From positions 1 to 60,686 of the forward strand of contig CANJMM010000005.1 in NCBI GenBank assembly GCA_947475765.1: a DNA stretch of 60,686 nt, read 5' to 3'. The notes under the pieces are model-generated. The model was not told the origin of the DNA and did not search any database. It worked only from the letters and a program-made list of their open reading frames with translations. Shown one piece after another: positions 36,718 through 46,118 of the stretch (the stretch's first letter is position 1; each line of letters starts with the position of its first letter). Both the position numbers and the translations under genes were made by a program. The DNA is from Legionellales bacterium (GTDB lineage Bacteria; Pseudomonadota; Gammaproteobacteria; Berkiellales; Berkiellaceae).

Positions 36718-39700
36718 CTAATTTTTCAGATTGGCTTTCTTGTCTGGGTCTGAGACTGACTGAGTCGGATTACTTTGCGCCGATGATTTATCAGCTTGAG
36801 GCGTAAATGTTGGAGCATTTTGCTTTAGAACATCGGGATCGGGCGAAATAAACCTATTATTAAAAGAATCGAGAATGTCCTGAGCTTTCTTCTTCTGTTC
36901 CTGGCAGTGCCCCTCAAACTCTAGATCCCATTTTCCTAAATGCTCATCACGTCTTTTTTCATTATCTACTTTAGTTGAAACAGGGCAGTGCTGTTCTCTA
37001 AGAAGCTTTAATTTTTCAGGTAAGCTATCTAATTCCCCTTTCAATCTCTGTGCTATTTCTTTAAATTTTTTTAATTCAGTTTCGTTAATTTCATTAGGAT
37101 GACGTACTAAATGCTCATTTAATGCCCACTCAAGTTTATCATAACAGTCCTTTACTAACTGATCCATCATCAATTTACTGACTAAATATCCTTCTCGAAA
37201 TTTATCTAAAGTCGGCCTATCGTTATCTTGAAACATTTGACTCCAACCAGCTGTAACTGGAAAATCTTGTTTCTCCAAATTAGATTCAACATACTTATTA
37301 ATTAACTTATCACGCATTAACGCATTATTAGGGTTACTCCAATCAAGGTTCATCAATAAAAAATTTATTAACTCTTTGTTGCCTTTATTTAAAGCCGCTT
37401 CACATGCCTTGTTTATTGCCTCTTCTGAAAAGCCTAAATTATTATTCTGACTTTTTTTATACAAATCAAATAAGTCTCTTAATAAGGGAACCGCATCATT
37501 ATTTTTTTGAGAAAAATTTACCAGCATGTTAGAAGCCTCTTCTTTCGTTAAGGTTTTTTCCTTGCTAATAGCAAGCCCAAGCTGGTTTTCATAAAAATTA
37601 TATTTCTTAATATTTAGTTCCGCCAATACCTTCTGATCAAATAAGATAGCGGCATTAAGCTCATCTTGAATGGTTTTTGGGAAATTATTTTTGTTAGTCT
37701 GAAGCCCCTGTATTTCTTTTATATGCTTTTCTATTTTTTCAATATTTGAATCTAGATCTGGCATAGAAGCATTTACATTGATGGTAGCTAGAGGAGGATT
37801 TAAAAAATATGGTTTAACTTTTTCTATTAACTTATTTTTAAAGTTTTCTATTTCTTGCGTGTGGCGAGTCTTAACCTGTTCAGGAAGATCAATTAGCTCA
37901 AAATTCACCGTAATTTTCTCTAATTTTTCTACATTTTTTAATAAATCTGAAAGTTTTTTTAAGTCAAAAACCCTATCAGCGCTTGCCTCTTCTTTAGGCT
38001 CGCGACTAACAATCTCTTTCATCCCTAATAATAAATTATTTTGAATGCGTATAAACTCACGTTGGAAATTTACCGTTTTGGCCAGATTTAAAGAGTTCGG
38101 ATCAGAGCTAAAAGCAGAGGCTATCTCAATACCAAGCTGAATATCACTCTGTAATTTTTCTAAATCTTCAATCGCAGCTTCATACTTAACCATTAATTCT
38201 TGGCTTGTCATTTTCTGGAAATATTGAATAGATTTAATTCGCTTCGCTATTATTTCTTTAACCACGTCTAAATCTTGTTTTTTTAAATTTATTTTTTTTA
38301 CTTTTTCCTCAATCTTTTTCATCTGGCTTTCAATTTCTATACTTTCCTTCATCTCCCTTGTGGTTATTCCAAATAAAGCTGCCACGCTACTTTTCACTCT
38401 GCCAAAAAAAGTCTTTTGTGATTTTTCAAGTATATCTTTGCGATTTTGAATCTTTTCTTTTTCTGATTCTTGTTCTTTTAAATCAGATGTCTTGGCTTCT
38501 ATTTCAACTAGAACGCTTCTAAGTTCGGCATTTAAACTGGTCTCATCTTTAGGCTGCAAGTTAAAATAAGTTTTTATTTCTAGGACATGATTATGATATT
38601 TTTTATCTTTAAAAACAAAAGGATCTTGACGGCTCTCAGTGACTATTTCCCCCATTTTGCTAAATTGCCCTTTTATTTTTTCTTTTATTTTTTTATTTTC
38701 TTCTCTGTTTAATTTATTCACTTCTTTTCGAAGAAGCTTTCTTTGTTCTTCTACATTTTGCTCTATCCACATACCATGTTGTGCTAAGCCAGAATAATAA
38801 ATAGGGTTTGCAGCATTAACAGCCAAAGTCTTTGCTGCTTCTGTCACAGAGTTCTTAAACTCAGCTAATTTTTGATAAGCCCATGGTCCCCATTGCGTTA
38901 AATCGACTTTTTCTTCAGGCTTATCGAGCATAGAGGCAGGTTGAGCTGCACCTAATATACCCGCCACATTTTTAGTTCGACGAGCCAGATTTATTGCGCC
39001 TGAAAATTCATTTGAGACGTAGCTCAGGGTAGAAACATAAGTATTATTTTTGTTTTCAACAGAAGCGAGCTTTTTAACCCGAGTATATTCTGCCAGATAC
39101 AAAGCTTGCATTTTATTAATCGCATCTTGTTCACTAAGTGCGTTTTTATCCAGCAATTTTAAACAAAAATCATTTTTAGCCTTATTTATCTTTTCAAAAG
39201 AACTCGAGCCTCGAGAATTTTGATAACTTTGATAGCTTTGATATAAATCTTTTGCATGATCAAACCCTAAATTTTGCGCAATATTATCCAAAAAAACTTG
39301 CCCTTCAGCGCTGCCTATTGCTTCAAGACCATATTCTTTTAACAATTTTGCTTTTTTATCTGGATCATTTAGGCTAAGTTGTTCGATGCTAGATAGCATA
39401 TCTGAATGCTGTACGACTTGTGCGTAATAAAATTCAAAAGAAAAAACGGCTATTTTTTCAGCAATATTTTTTTCAGCAATATTTTCTTGAGATTTATCAG
39501 GAAGATTATCGCTTGATGGGATCTGTTTAAACCTACGATATTTGTCTTCGCCCATTGCCTTTTCTAAAAAATCAGGCTTCCATTTATTTTGGTCTTTGGG
39601 AACTATTTTTGATTTTTCTAAATTGATTTTTTCTGGCATAGCGTTTACCTGCGCTATAAACACTGGGCTCATGCCCGATTCAACCCCATCTATCCATGAC

Positions 39701-40191
39701 TGAGCTAATGGATTCACCACCATTTTATCGACTGCACCTGCTATCATACCTGGGTTATCTTTTTGTTCAGAAGGTTTCCCCGAAGGATTCACAAAAGCTG
39801 AGACCCATTGCCCACTACTCGACCCTAAAAAAAAATTTAAGCCTTCAAAGGTACGCTTAGCCTCTAAAATAAACTGGTTAGCCTGAGGATCGCCTAAATT
39901 GGTTGTTGTTTGTAAGGCCGCCAATTCTATACTGATTTTATTTACGGCATCTTGTAAAATTTCTGGTTTTTTATGCTCTGCTGTATTTTGATCTGCTAAT
40001 AGCAAATTAACTGCTTTAATCAGTCTTTTTATTTCTGTGATTTCTTTTGGCTGTGATTCCGATTCAGCTGGTAAAAATTTTAGTTTGCCTAAACCCTGGT
40101 CCAAGAAGCCTATCAGGGGCATCACTTTTGATTGGCCTAGCGCTTTTAAAGCCGCATCTAAATTTAATGCTGATTGATTCACATCTACCAT
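36718..40191 (-). CDS. Large coiled-coil protein of unknown function; candidate effector
   Basis: I do not recognise this 1157-residue protein. It has no signal peptide or clear membrane segment, is Lys/Glu/Asn-rich, and contains long heptad-like helices (especially about 490-740, with EIEAKTSDLKEQESEKEKIQ and EIESQMKKIEEKVKKINLKK). Most of the protein looks helical, with short hydrophobic patches. The C-terminus is hydrophilic (Ser/Asp/Pro-rich, ending KANLKN). Its size, coiled coils and lack of housekeeping motifs resemble Dot/Icm substrates of Legionella and Coxiella, but no secretion apparatus is in this window. A GAGGGTAGG Shine-Dalgarno precedes the ATG. It stands alone, flanked by intergenic stretches on both sides. 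Confidence 0.7.
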   Translation of the reverse strand: MVDVNQSALNLDAALKALGQSKVMPLIGFLDQGLGKLKFLPAESESQPKEITEIKRLIKAVNLLLADQNTAEHKKPEILQDAVNKISIELAALQTTTNLGDPQANQFILEAKRTFEGLNFFLGSSSGQWVSAFVNPSGKPSEQKDNPGMIAGAVDKMVVNPLAQSWIDGVESGMSPVFIAQVNAMPEKINLEKSKIVPKDQNKWKPDFLEKAMGEDKYRRFKQIPSSDNLPDKSQENIAEKNIAEKIAVFSFEFYYAQVVQHSDMLSSIEQLSLNDPDKKAKLLKEYGLEAIGSAEGQVFLDNIAQNLGFDHAKDLYQSYQSYQNSRGSSSFEKINKAKNDFCLKLLDKNALSEQDAINKMQALYLAEYTRVKKLASVENKNNTYVSTLSYVSNEFSGAINLARRTKNVAGILGAAQPASMLDKPEEKVDLTQWGPWAYQKLAEFKNSVTEAAKTLAVNAANPIYYSGLAQHGMWIEQNVEEQRKLLRKEVNKLNREENKKIKEKIKGQFSKMGEIVTESRQDPFVFKDKKYHNHVLEIKTYFNLQPKDETSLNAELRSVLVEIEAKTSDLKEQESEKEKIQNRKDILEKSQKTFFGRVKSSVAALFGITTREMKESIEIESQMKKIEEKVKKINLKKQDLDVVKEIIAKRIKSIQYFQKMTSQELMVKYEAAIEDLEKLQSDIQLGIEIASAFSSDPNSLNLAKTVNFQREFIRIQNNLLLGMKEIVSREPKEEASADRVFDLKKLSDLLKNVEKLEKITVNFELIDLPEQVKTRHTQEIENFKNKLIEKVKPYFLNPPLATINVNASMPDLDSNIEKIEKHIKEIQGLQTNKNNFPKTIQDELNAAILFDQKVLAELNIKKYNFYENQLGLAISKEKTLTKEEASNMLVNFSQKNNDAVPLLRDLFDLYKKSQNNNLGFSEEAINKACEAALNKGNKELINFLLMNLDWSNPNNALMRDKLINKYVESNLEKQDFPVTAGWSQMFQDNDRPTLDKFREGYLVSKLMMDQLVKDCYDKLEWALNEHLVRHPNEINETELKKFKEIAQRLKGELDSLPEKLKLLREQHCPVSTKVDNEKRRDEHLGKWDLEFEGHCQEQKKKAQDILDSFNNRFISPDPDVLKQNAPTFTPQADKSSAQSNPTQSVSDPDKKANLKN

Positions 40192-40492
40192 AAACCTACC
40201 CTCTACTAATAAATAATCTCTAACTAAGAGACTATCTAGGGTTCAATTTAGTTCATGTTATTTTTTTTAATGTCAGAGCAATTTTAAAATGTCACCTGTT
40301 TAAACAGCCAGTTATAATTAGCGGGTATACAAACATTCCAGGGAGCGGGGGTAATATGTGGTTAAAGAATGTTGTCTGACATCTTTATAAATCGAAAAAT
40401 AAATGATAATTTTGATCGCTGGGCCGGCACAGAGACCCATAGGCGTCAAGCTTAAATTGTAATTGGGGGTTTTATCCCTTCTCCCGTTACCA
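40192..40492. other. 301-bp intergenic region with GC island and mini-ORF
   Basis: No gene of normal size. It serves as the upstream region of the 1157-residue gene (TTGAAC at minus-strand 40243-40238 is a weak -35 candidate) and lies downstream of ruvA. On the plus strand a GGGGG site precedes an ATG at 40356 with only seven sense codons before TGA. A GC island at 40420-40439 (gggccggcacagagaccc) stands out from the AT-rich background and resembles the hairpin after minE. Confidence 0.5.
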
Positions 40493-41086
40493 CTAGCGTT
40501 TTTTAAGGCCCAATCGAATTAACTCTGTGCTAGATAAGTCGCTCTGATAGACAGCCTGAATGGTTTTTTGGGCTTCCGGTAATTTATACCCCAAAGATAC
40601 CAGTCCAGAAATGGCTTCGGCTTTAGCAGGAGAACGTGTCAAAATAATTTGGGTTTTATCTTGAGAAACGATAGATTTTTCTAATTTTTCGACTTGATCT
40701 CTGAGTTCTATAATCACTCGCTCAGCTGTTTTTTTTCCAATCCCCGGTACAGCTGAAATGGCTCGGCTGTTTTCGGCTAAAACATGTTCTATTAATTCTT
40801 GGGTGGTTTGAGCCGATAAAATGGCCAAGGCTATTTTAGGGCCAATGCCATTGACTTTTAATAAAAGCTTAAACATATTTTTATCTTGCTGATCTAAAAA
40901 GCCAAATAATAAATTCGCGTCTTCTCTGATAACTTGATAAATATAAAGTTTCACCGCCTGCCCCACTAAAGGCAGCTGATATACCGTGGTCATAGGTGCC
41001 ATAACAGCATAGCCAACCCCTTGAACCTCTATGATTAAATCAGGTGGATTCAGCTCACGGAGTATTCCTGTTAACATGGCTATCAT
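40493..41086 (-). CDS. ruvA: Holliday junction branch migration subunit RuvA
   Basis: DNA-binding subunit of RuvAB. The N-terminal OB fold is MIAMLTGILRELNPPDLIIEVQGVGY and VIREDANLLFGF. Tandem helix-hairpin-helix motifs are NGIGPKIALAILS and VPGIGKKTAERVIIELRD, and the C-terminal domain that would contact RuvB is present (AISGLVSLGYKLPEAQKTIQ). At 197 residues it matches the family. It is 42 bp downstream of ruvC across an A/T repeat. The usual next gene, ruvB, is not in this window. Confidence 0.95.
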   Translation of the reverse strand: MIAMLTGILRELNPPDLIIEVQGVGYAVMAPMTTVYQLPLVGQAVKLYIYQVIREDANLLFGFLDQQDKNMFKLLLKVNGIGPKIALAILSAQTTQELIEHVLAENSRAISAVPGIGKKTAERVIIELRDQVEKLEKSIVSQDKTQIILTRSPAKAEAISGLVSLGYKLPEAQKTIQAVYQSDLSSTELIRLGLKKR

Positions 41087-41100
41087 AAAAAAATATCCCT

Positions 41101-41145
41101 TTATTTATTATTTATTATTTATTTTATTTTATTTTATTTTATTTA
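41101..41145. repeat. A/T tandem repeats between ruvC and ruvA
   Basis: Short ttatt/ttattt/ttatttt units cover the ruvC stop region and the ruvC-ruvA gap. The last RuvC residues (NKIK) are encoded at the repeat edge. Confidence 0.85.
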
Positions 41146-41611
41146 ATAGCGGCATATGATAAGCATGACAAAGCGCTATCGCTAAGGCATCGGCGCAATC
41201 GGCTTGAGGCAGTTGATTTAAACTCAATACTTTTTTGACTATCTGCTGAATCTGAGACTTTTCTGCAGCCCCATATCCCACCACTGTTTTTTTGACTAAT
41301 CGAGGCGCATATTCAAAAATCGGCAAGTCGCTCAAGCTTGCTGCTGCAATCGCAACGCCTCTGGCATGACCTAATTTTAACGCCGACTGAATGTTTTTAT
41401 GTACAAAAACTTGTTCAATCGCCATCACTGTTGGACCATGTTGTGCTATCACCGCGCTTAAACGCCTAAATAATTCTCCTAACCTTTTAGGAAAACTACT
41501 TTCTACTAAACGAATGGCGCCGCCTTCTAAACAAGTCATGCCCTTGAGATCTAGCTCAAGTACGCCATATCCTGTGATTCTCGAACCGGGATCGATGCCT
41601 AAAATTATAAT
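41129..41611 (-). CDS. ruvC: Holliday junction resolvase RuvC, apparent ATT start
   Basis: Endonuclease that cleaves Holliday junctions. The frame from ATG at 41539 gives only 136 residues and lacks the first catalytic Asp, but it is open upstream and encodes ILGIDPGSRITGYGVLELDL, the conserved RuvC N-terminus. Between the in-frame TGA above it and this segment there is no ATG, GTG or TTG. The best start is ATT at 41611-41609, about 7 nt after a GAGGTGG Shine-Dalgarno, overlapping the yebC stop. This gives 160 residues with catalytic Asp7, then the acidic residues in AIEQVFV and DCADALAIALCHA. AUU starts are known (infC), but this one is inferred. Confidence 0.85.
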   Translation of the reverse strand: MIILGIDPGSRITGYGVLELDLKGMTCLEGGAIRLVESSFPKRLGELFRRLSAVIAQHGPTVMAIEQVFVHKNIQSALKLGHARGVAIAAASLSDLPIFEYAPRLVKKTVVGYGAAEKSQIQQIVKKVLSLNQLPQADCADALAIALCHAYHMPLLNKIK

Positions 41612-42348
41612 TTGGCAGCCACCTCATCTGAAATGTCGACATTAGAAAATACCTCTTGCACATCATCTAATTCTTCTAGCATTTCTAACATTTTAATAAT
41701 CGTGGGTGCTTGAGTGTCATCCGCTTCAACATAAATCGCAGCCACACGAGTGACTTCACTTGAAAGGGGCTTTAACTTATGCGTATTAAATTCAGCATTT
41801 AATTTTTCAAAGTCTTCTGGCGCGCAGGTCACACTCACTTCTCCTGAAGATTCTGTGAGTACATCTAAGGCCCCAGCTTCAAGCGCGACTTCCATGATTT
41901 TATCTTCATTTGAGCCTTCTGGAAAAACAAATTGACCTACTTTAGAAAATAAATAAGCCACTGAACCATCGGTGCCTAAATTTCCACCACATTTACTAAA
42001 AGCATGTCGCACTTCTGACACCGTGCGATTACGATTGTCTGTCAAACATTCGACAATGACGGCTACCCCACCTAGACCATAACCTTCATAAGTTACCGAT
42101 TCTAAGTGTGCACCTTCTTGATCTCCCACCCCTCTTTTGATGGCCCTATCTATCGTATCTTTAGTCATATTTTGAGTTAATGCTTTATCCACCACCAAAC
42201 GCAACCTAGGGTTTGTGCTAATCTCTGCCCCCCCTAATCTGGCAGAAACCGTGATTTCTCGAATCAACTTAGTAAAAATTTTACCCCGTTTCGCATCTTG
42301 TGCACCTTTACGATGCTTAATGTTTGCCCATTTACTGTGTCCAGCCAT
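41605..42348 (-). CDS. yebC: YebC/PmpR family transcriptional or translational regulator
   Basis: Widespread TACO1-family protein. MAGHSKWANIKHRKGAQDAKRGKIFTK is diagnostic, followed by GGVAVIVECLTDNRNRT and EVRHAFSKCGGNLGTDGSVAYLF. 247 residues, standard. Recent work links the family to translation of proline-rich stretches and older work to DNA-binding regulation, and the role here is not determined. It is cotranscribed between aspS and ruvC, the conserved order. Its last codons contain the Shine-Dalgarno used by ruvC. Confidence 0.95.
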   Translation of the reverse strand: MAGHSKWANIKHRKGAQDAKRGKIFTKLIREITVSARLGGAEISTNPRLRLVVDKALTQNMTKDTIDRAIKRGVGDQEGAHLESVTYEGYGLGGVAVIVECLTDNRNRTVSEVRHAFSKCGGNLGTDGSVAYLFSKVGQFVFPEGSNEDKIMEVALEAGALDVLTESSGEVSVTCAPEDFEKLNAEFNTHKLKPLSSEVTRVAAIYVEADDTQAPTIIKMLEMLEELDDVQEVFSNVDISDEVAAKL

Positions 42349-42376
42349 ATTATCCTCGTGTATGCTTAATGCTTAT

Positions 42377-44152
42377 TTATGTATTTTTCTTTGGGGGGAT
42401 AAGTGCAATATTCAGCTCCTGAAGCTGTTTTGTGTCTATCGCTGAAGGGGCAGAAGTCAAGGGACAAGACGCCGATTGGGTTTTAGGGAAAGCAATCACA
42501 TCTCTTAACGAACTGGCCCCTGTCATTAACATCACCAAACGATCTAACCCTAAAGCAATACCGCCATGAGGTGGGCAGCCATACTGTAAGGCTTTTAATA
42601 AAAAGCCAAACTTAAGCTCAGCTGCTTCTTTATCTATACCCAATAAATTAAAGACCGTTTCTTGTAATTCTTGACGATGAATTCGGATAGAGCCACCACC
42701 TAATTCTACGCCATTTAACACTAAATCGTAGGCTCTAGATAAACTGGCACCTGGATTTTGCTTTAATTGCTCTATGTCTTGAATTTTAGGTGCCGTAAAC
42801 GGATGATGTAGGGCTTGCCAACGTTTGTCTTCTTCACTCCATTCGAACATAGGAAAATCGACCACCCATAAGGCCTGCCAGCCAGGCTTGATCAAGCCTA
42901 AATCTTGTCCTAATTTAATTCTTAACGCCCCAAGCGCCTCACTTACTATTTTAGATTTATCCGCCCCAAAAAATATCAGATCGCCTGTTTGCGCTTCTAG
43001 TCGCGTTAAAATATTTTCAATCACATCGGGGGGTAAAAATTTTAAAATAGGCGATTGCAAGCCATCTGCCTTATTTCTATCATTAATTTTGATATAAGCC
43101 AACCCTTTGGCTCCGTAAATACCCACAAATTTCGCATAATCATCTAACTGTTTACGGCTAAGCTCTGCGCCTTTAGGTAATTTTAAGGCCGTTACACGGC
43201 AATGTGGATCTTGAGCTGCGTCTTTGAATACTTTAAATTCAACTGTACTCACTAAATCTTTTATGTCGACTAATTCAAGCGCAATACGCAAATCGGGCTT
43301 GTCTACCCCAAAACGACGAATGGCCTCTTCATAAGTCATGACAGGCAAAGGCAGGGCCATGTCGACTTTTAACACATCTTTAAATAAACCAGAGACCATT
43401 TTTTCTATGATAACTTGAATATCGCGTTCTTCTAAAAAAGACGTTTCAATATCTAATTGCGTAAATTCAGGTTGTCTGTCGGCTCTAAGATCTTCATCTC
43501 TGAAACACCTGACAATTTGATAATATTTATCAAACCCTGACATCATCAAAATTTGTTTAAATAATTGAGGAGATTGGGGTAAGGCAAAAAATTGTCCCAC
43601 ATGTGTACGACTGGGCACCAAATAATCCCTGGCTCCTTCTGGGGTTGCTTTGGTTAAAAAAGGCGTTTCAATATCTAAAAAACCATCGTTATCTAAATAA
43701 TTTCTCAGATATCTGGCAATATGCGCGCGTAATTTAAAACGATTTAACATTTGTGGACGACGTAAATCTAAAAAACGATATTTAAGTCGAATTTCTTCAT
43801 TTACCTCATTATCATCTAACATAAAAGGCGGTGTTAATGCCGTATTAAGAATCGTTAAAATATCACATTCAACTTCAATCTCACCCGTCGCTAACTCTTT
43901 ATTTCCAGTCCCCGTGGGTCTTTCAGAAACCGTGCCCTGAATACTTAATACAAATTCATTGCGAATGCTTTCCGCTAATTTAAAAGCAGCTGCATTTTGA
44001 GGATTGATAACAATTTGAACCAAACCTTCTCTGTCTCTGAGATCAATAAAAATCACCCCACCGTGATCTCTTCTACGGTGGACCCAACCACAAAGCGTGA
44101 TTTTTTCACCTAAGTGCGCTTTTCTGACGGCTCCGCAATAATGGCTGCGCAT
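42377..44152 (-). CDS. aspS: Aspartyl-tRNA synthetase
   Basis: Charges tRNA-Asp. The N-terminal OB-fold anticodon-binding domain ([23 protein letters not shown]) is followed by the class II catalytic motifs [22 protein letters not shown] and [11 protein letters not shown]. The bacterial GAD insertion domain is present between them. At 591 residues it matches E. coli AspS. It heads the aspS-yebC-ruvC-ruvA group, 28 bp before yebC. Whether it also charges tRNA-Asn cannot be told by reading. Confidence 0.96.
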   Translation of the reverse strand: MRSHYCGAVRKAHLGEKITLCGWVHRRRDHGGVIFIDLRDREGLVQIVINPQNAAAFKLAESIRNEFVLSIQGTVSERPTGTGNKELATGEIEVECDILTILNTALTPPFMLDDNEVNEEIRLKYRFLDLRRPQMLNRFKLRAHIARYLRNYLDNDGFLDIETPFLTKATPEGARDYLVPSRTHVGQFFALPQSPQLFKQILMMSGFDKYYQIVRCFRDEDLRADRQPEFTQLDIETSFLEERDIQVIIEKMVSGLFKDVLKVDMALPLPVMTYEEAIRRFGVDKPDLRIALELVDIKDLVSTVEFKVFKDAAQDPHCRVTALKLPKGAELSRKQLDDYAKFVGIYGAKGLAYIKINDRNKADGLQSPILKFLPPDVIENILTRLEAQTGDLIFFGADKSKIVSEALGALRIKLGQDLGLIKPGWQALWVVDFPMFEWSEEDKRWQALHHPFTAPKIQDIEQLKQNPGASLSRAYDLVLNGVELGGGSIRIHRQELQETVFNLLGIDKEAAELKFGFLLKALQYGCPPHGGIALGLDRLVMLMTGASSLRDVIAFPKTQSASCPLTSAPSAIDTKQLQELNIALIPPKKNT

Positions 44153-44187
44153 AATATCTTGTCCTTAGTTTTTGTATGAATTTAAAT

Positions 44188-44240
44188 ATAATCTTAATCT
44201 TAATCTTAATTTTTATCTTTATTATTATCTTTATTATTAT
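44188..44240. repeat. Hexamer/A-T repeats at the 3' end of the FmdB gene
   Basis: Three aatctt units, followed by attatt/atcttt units, cover the FmdB stop codon and its Asn/Lys/Asp-rich C-terminal codons. The stop falls inside the repeat, so slippage could move it. Confidence 0.8.
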
Positions 44241-44460
44241 TACTAACCCCATTTGCTACAGGCTGAGCCGGCGCTGATTTGGCTGATTTTTCATCTCTAA
44301 ACCAACCACTACCAGATAAATGAAAAGAAGGAGAGGTTAGCAACTTAACCAGCTTTTCTTCTCCACAAGCAGGACATTGGATCAATGCAGGCTCTGAGGA
44401 TTTTTGCAGTGCCTCCAATTCATGTGCACAAGATTGACAAACATAAGGATAAATCGGCAT
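44206..44460 (-). CDS. FmdB-family zinc ribbon protein
   Basis: Small protein with two CXXC pairs, YVCQSCAHELE and IQCPACGEEKL, forming the FmdB-type zinc ribbon at residues 1-40. The rest is low-complexity with a C-terminal NNNKDNNKDKN tail encoded by the A/T repeat. Often found next to aspS in proteobacteria (53 bp before it here). Function unknown, possibly a regulatory zinc-binding partner. Divergent from pilS. Confidence 0.85.
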   Translation of the reverse strand: MPIYPYVCQSCAHELEALQKSSEPALIQCPACGEEKLVKLLTSPSFHLSGSGWFRDEKSAKSAPAQPVANGVSNNNKDNNKDKN

Positions 44461-44576
44461 AAATATAACCTATAAAACTAACAAATTGATGGGCTAAGGC
44501 TATATTATAAATAATATTGACCCAAAACGGCAGCCTTAATACAGCAGCCACATAAAGTCTGGCTTAAAATAATAAG

Positions 44577-46118
44577 ATGGCAACACCTACTCATCTAATC
44601 CAAGCAAGAGGACACCTCTGGTCTAGCTTGCAAGTTTATAATCTTTACCGATTTATCTTGGCCTGTCTGGTATTACTTGCCCATCAAGCAAAGCTCGCCC
44701 CTGAATTACTATTAGTTGGAAATCAAAGTTTTTTCGTGCTCAGTACCTATAGCTATGTGAGTTTTGCCCTATTTGCTTTTTATATTACCTGGAAGGACAA
44801 TCCGCTGAGTAAAACTTTTAGTTACTTAGCGCCTATTTTAGACTTATTGTTTGTCAGTGTGTTAATGCAATCAAGCGGTGGCGTCACCCATGGTATGGGT
44901 GTCTTATTTGTTATTGTGATTATTGCACAGACTTTATTAAATCCAGGCTATTGGGCTATTGCCACCACTTTTTTTGGCTGTACCTTACTGATTGGATTAC
45001 AACTTTATGACTGGATTTTTTATCCTATTAGCCGTGCAAGCTTATTGCCCACGCTAGCATTAGGCCTGACCTGTATTAGTGGCGCCTTTCTGGCAAGTCG
45101 ATTACTCAAAAAAGTAACCAGCCAATCGCTTGCGCTTTCTACTGCTGAAGAACTGAATAGCCTTATTGTTTCGTTAATGCAAGATGGCGTGATTATTCTT
45201 GATCAACAGCAACAAACTAAATTAATTAATCAAAAAGCAAAGCAATTATTACAGCTTACCCATAACCCACAAGAGTTATCCGACTTTCCTAAAGACTTTC
45301 AATCCGTATTTGCGCAAAAAATACTGCCTCACCTATCATACCGATTGGATATTCAATCCTGGGGAAAAAGCCAAGATCATGCTCAAAATGGTCAAATCAT
45401 TTTTTTATATGATCTCATGGAAGAAAAAAAAAGAGCCCAAACCCTAAAACTTGCTTCATTGGGTCAATTAGCGGCAAATCTTGCACATGAAATTCGCAAT
45501 CCCTTATCTGCCATAAATCAAGCTGCTCAACTATTGGCAGAGTTAAATCAAGCACCTCAGCAAAATAGACTGCTGGAAATTTTATTAGATAACAGCAAGC
45601 GTATTAATACCGTCATTAAAAATGTTTTGTCTTTATCAACAAGAGCCCTCCCCCAAGCTAAAAATATTAATTTAATCGGCTGGCTAGAAGACTTAAGTGA
45701 AGATTTATATTTTAGCTACACGAATCAATTACATATTGAAAAAACCTATCCTTTAGAGCCTGTTCATATTCAGTGTGATGCCTCTCAACTCAGACAAGTG
45801 CTTTTAAATTTATGTGAAAATGGCATTCGCTATAGCTTGAAAAAAAATAAAATTGCCACCCTAAAAATTCAAGTAAGCTTATCTAAAGAACGACACAAAA
45901 GCCTGATTCATATTGACATCATTGATAATGGTAAAGGCATTTCAGCAGAATGTCTTAAGCATCTTTTTGAGCCTTTTTATAGCACCGAAAGAAATGGATC
46001 TGGATTGGGGTTATTTGTAGCCAAAGAATTAATTGAATTGAATGGCGGTCAATTAAAATTTTTTAACCATTTTCCGACAGGTTGTCAATTTAGAGTAACG
46101 TTATATGAAAAAAAATGA
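44577..46118 (+). CDS. pilS: Sensor histidine kinase PilS
   Basis: Controls type IV pilin transcription. Six predicted membrane segments (residues about 25-185), then a degenerate PAS-like region, HisKA with LAANLAHEIRNPLSAINQ (His304) and HATPase with LCENGIRYS, DNGKGI and GSGLGLFVAKELI. Architecture and position upstream of pilR fit PilS. The start ATG has a poor Shine-Dalgarno but no better alternative. It overlaps pilR by 14 bp, so the pair is coupled. Confidence 0.9.
   Translation: MATPTHLIQARGHLWSSLQVYNLYRFILACLVLLAHQAKLAPELLLVGNQSFFVLSTYSYVSFALFAFYITWKDNPLSKTFSYLAPILDLLFVSVLMQSSGGVTHGMGVLFVIVIIAQTLLNPGYWAIATTFFGCTLLIGLQLYDWIFYPISRASLLPTLALGLTCISGAFLASRLLKKVTSQSLALSTAEELNSLIVSLMQDGVIILDQQQQTKLINQKAKQLLQLTHNPQELSDFPKDFQSVFAQKILPHLSYRLDIQSWGKSQDHAQNGQIIFLYDLMEEKKRAQTLKLASLGQLAANLAHEIRNPLSAINQAAQLLAELNQAPQQNRLLEILLDNSKRINTVIKNVLSLSTRALPQAKNINLIGWLEDLSEDLYFSYTNQLHIEKTYPLEPVHIQCDASQLRQVLLNLCENGIRYSLKKNKIATLKIQVSLSKERHKSLIHIDIIDNGKGISAECLKHLFEPFYSTERNGSGLGLFVAKELIELNGGQLKFFNHFPTGCQFRVTLYEKK

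Noticed and set aside
41129-41539. RuvC as a truncated pseudogene starting at ATG 41539
   Set aside because: The frame is open upstream and encodes the full conserved N-terminus with the catalytic Asp; only the start codon is unusual.
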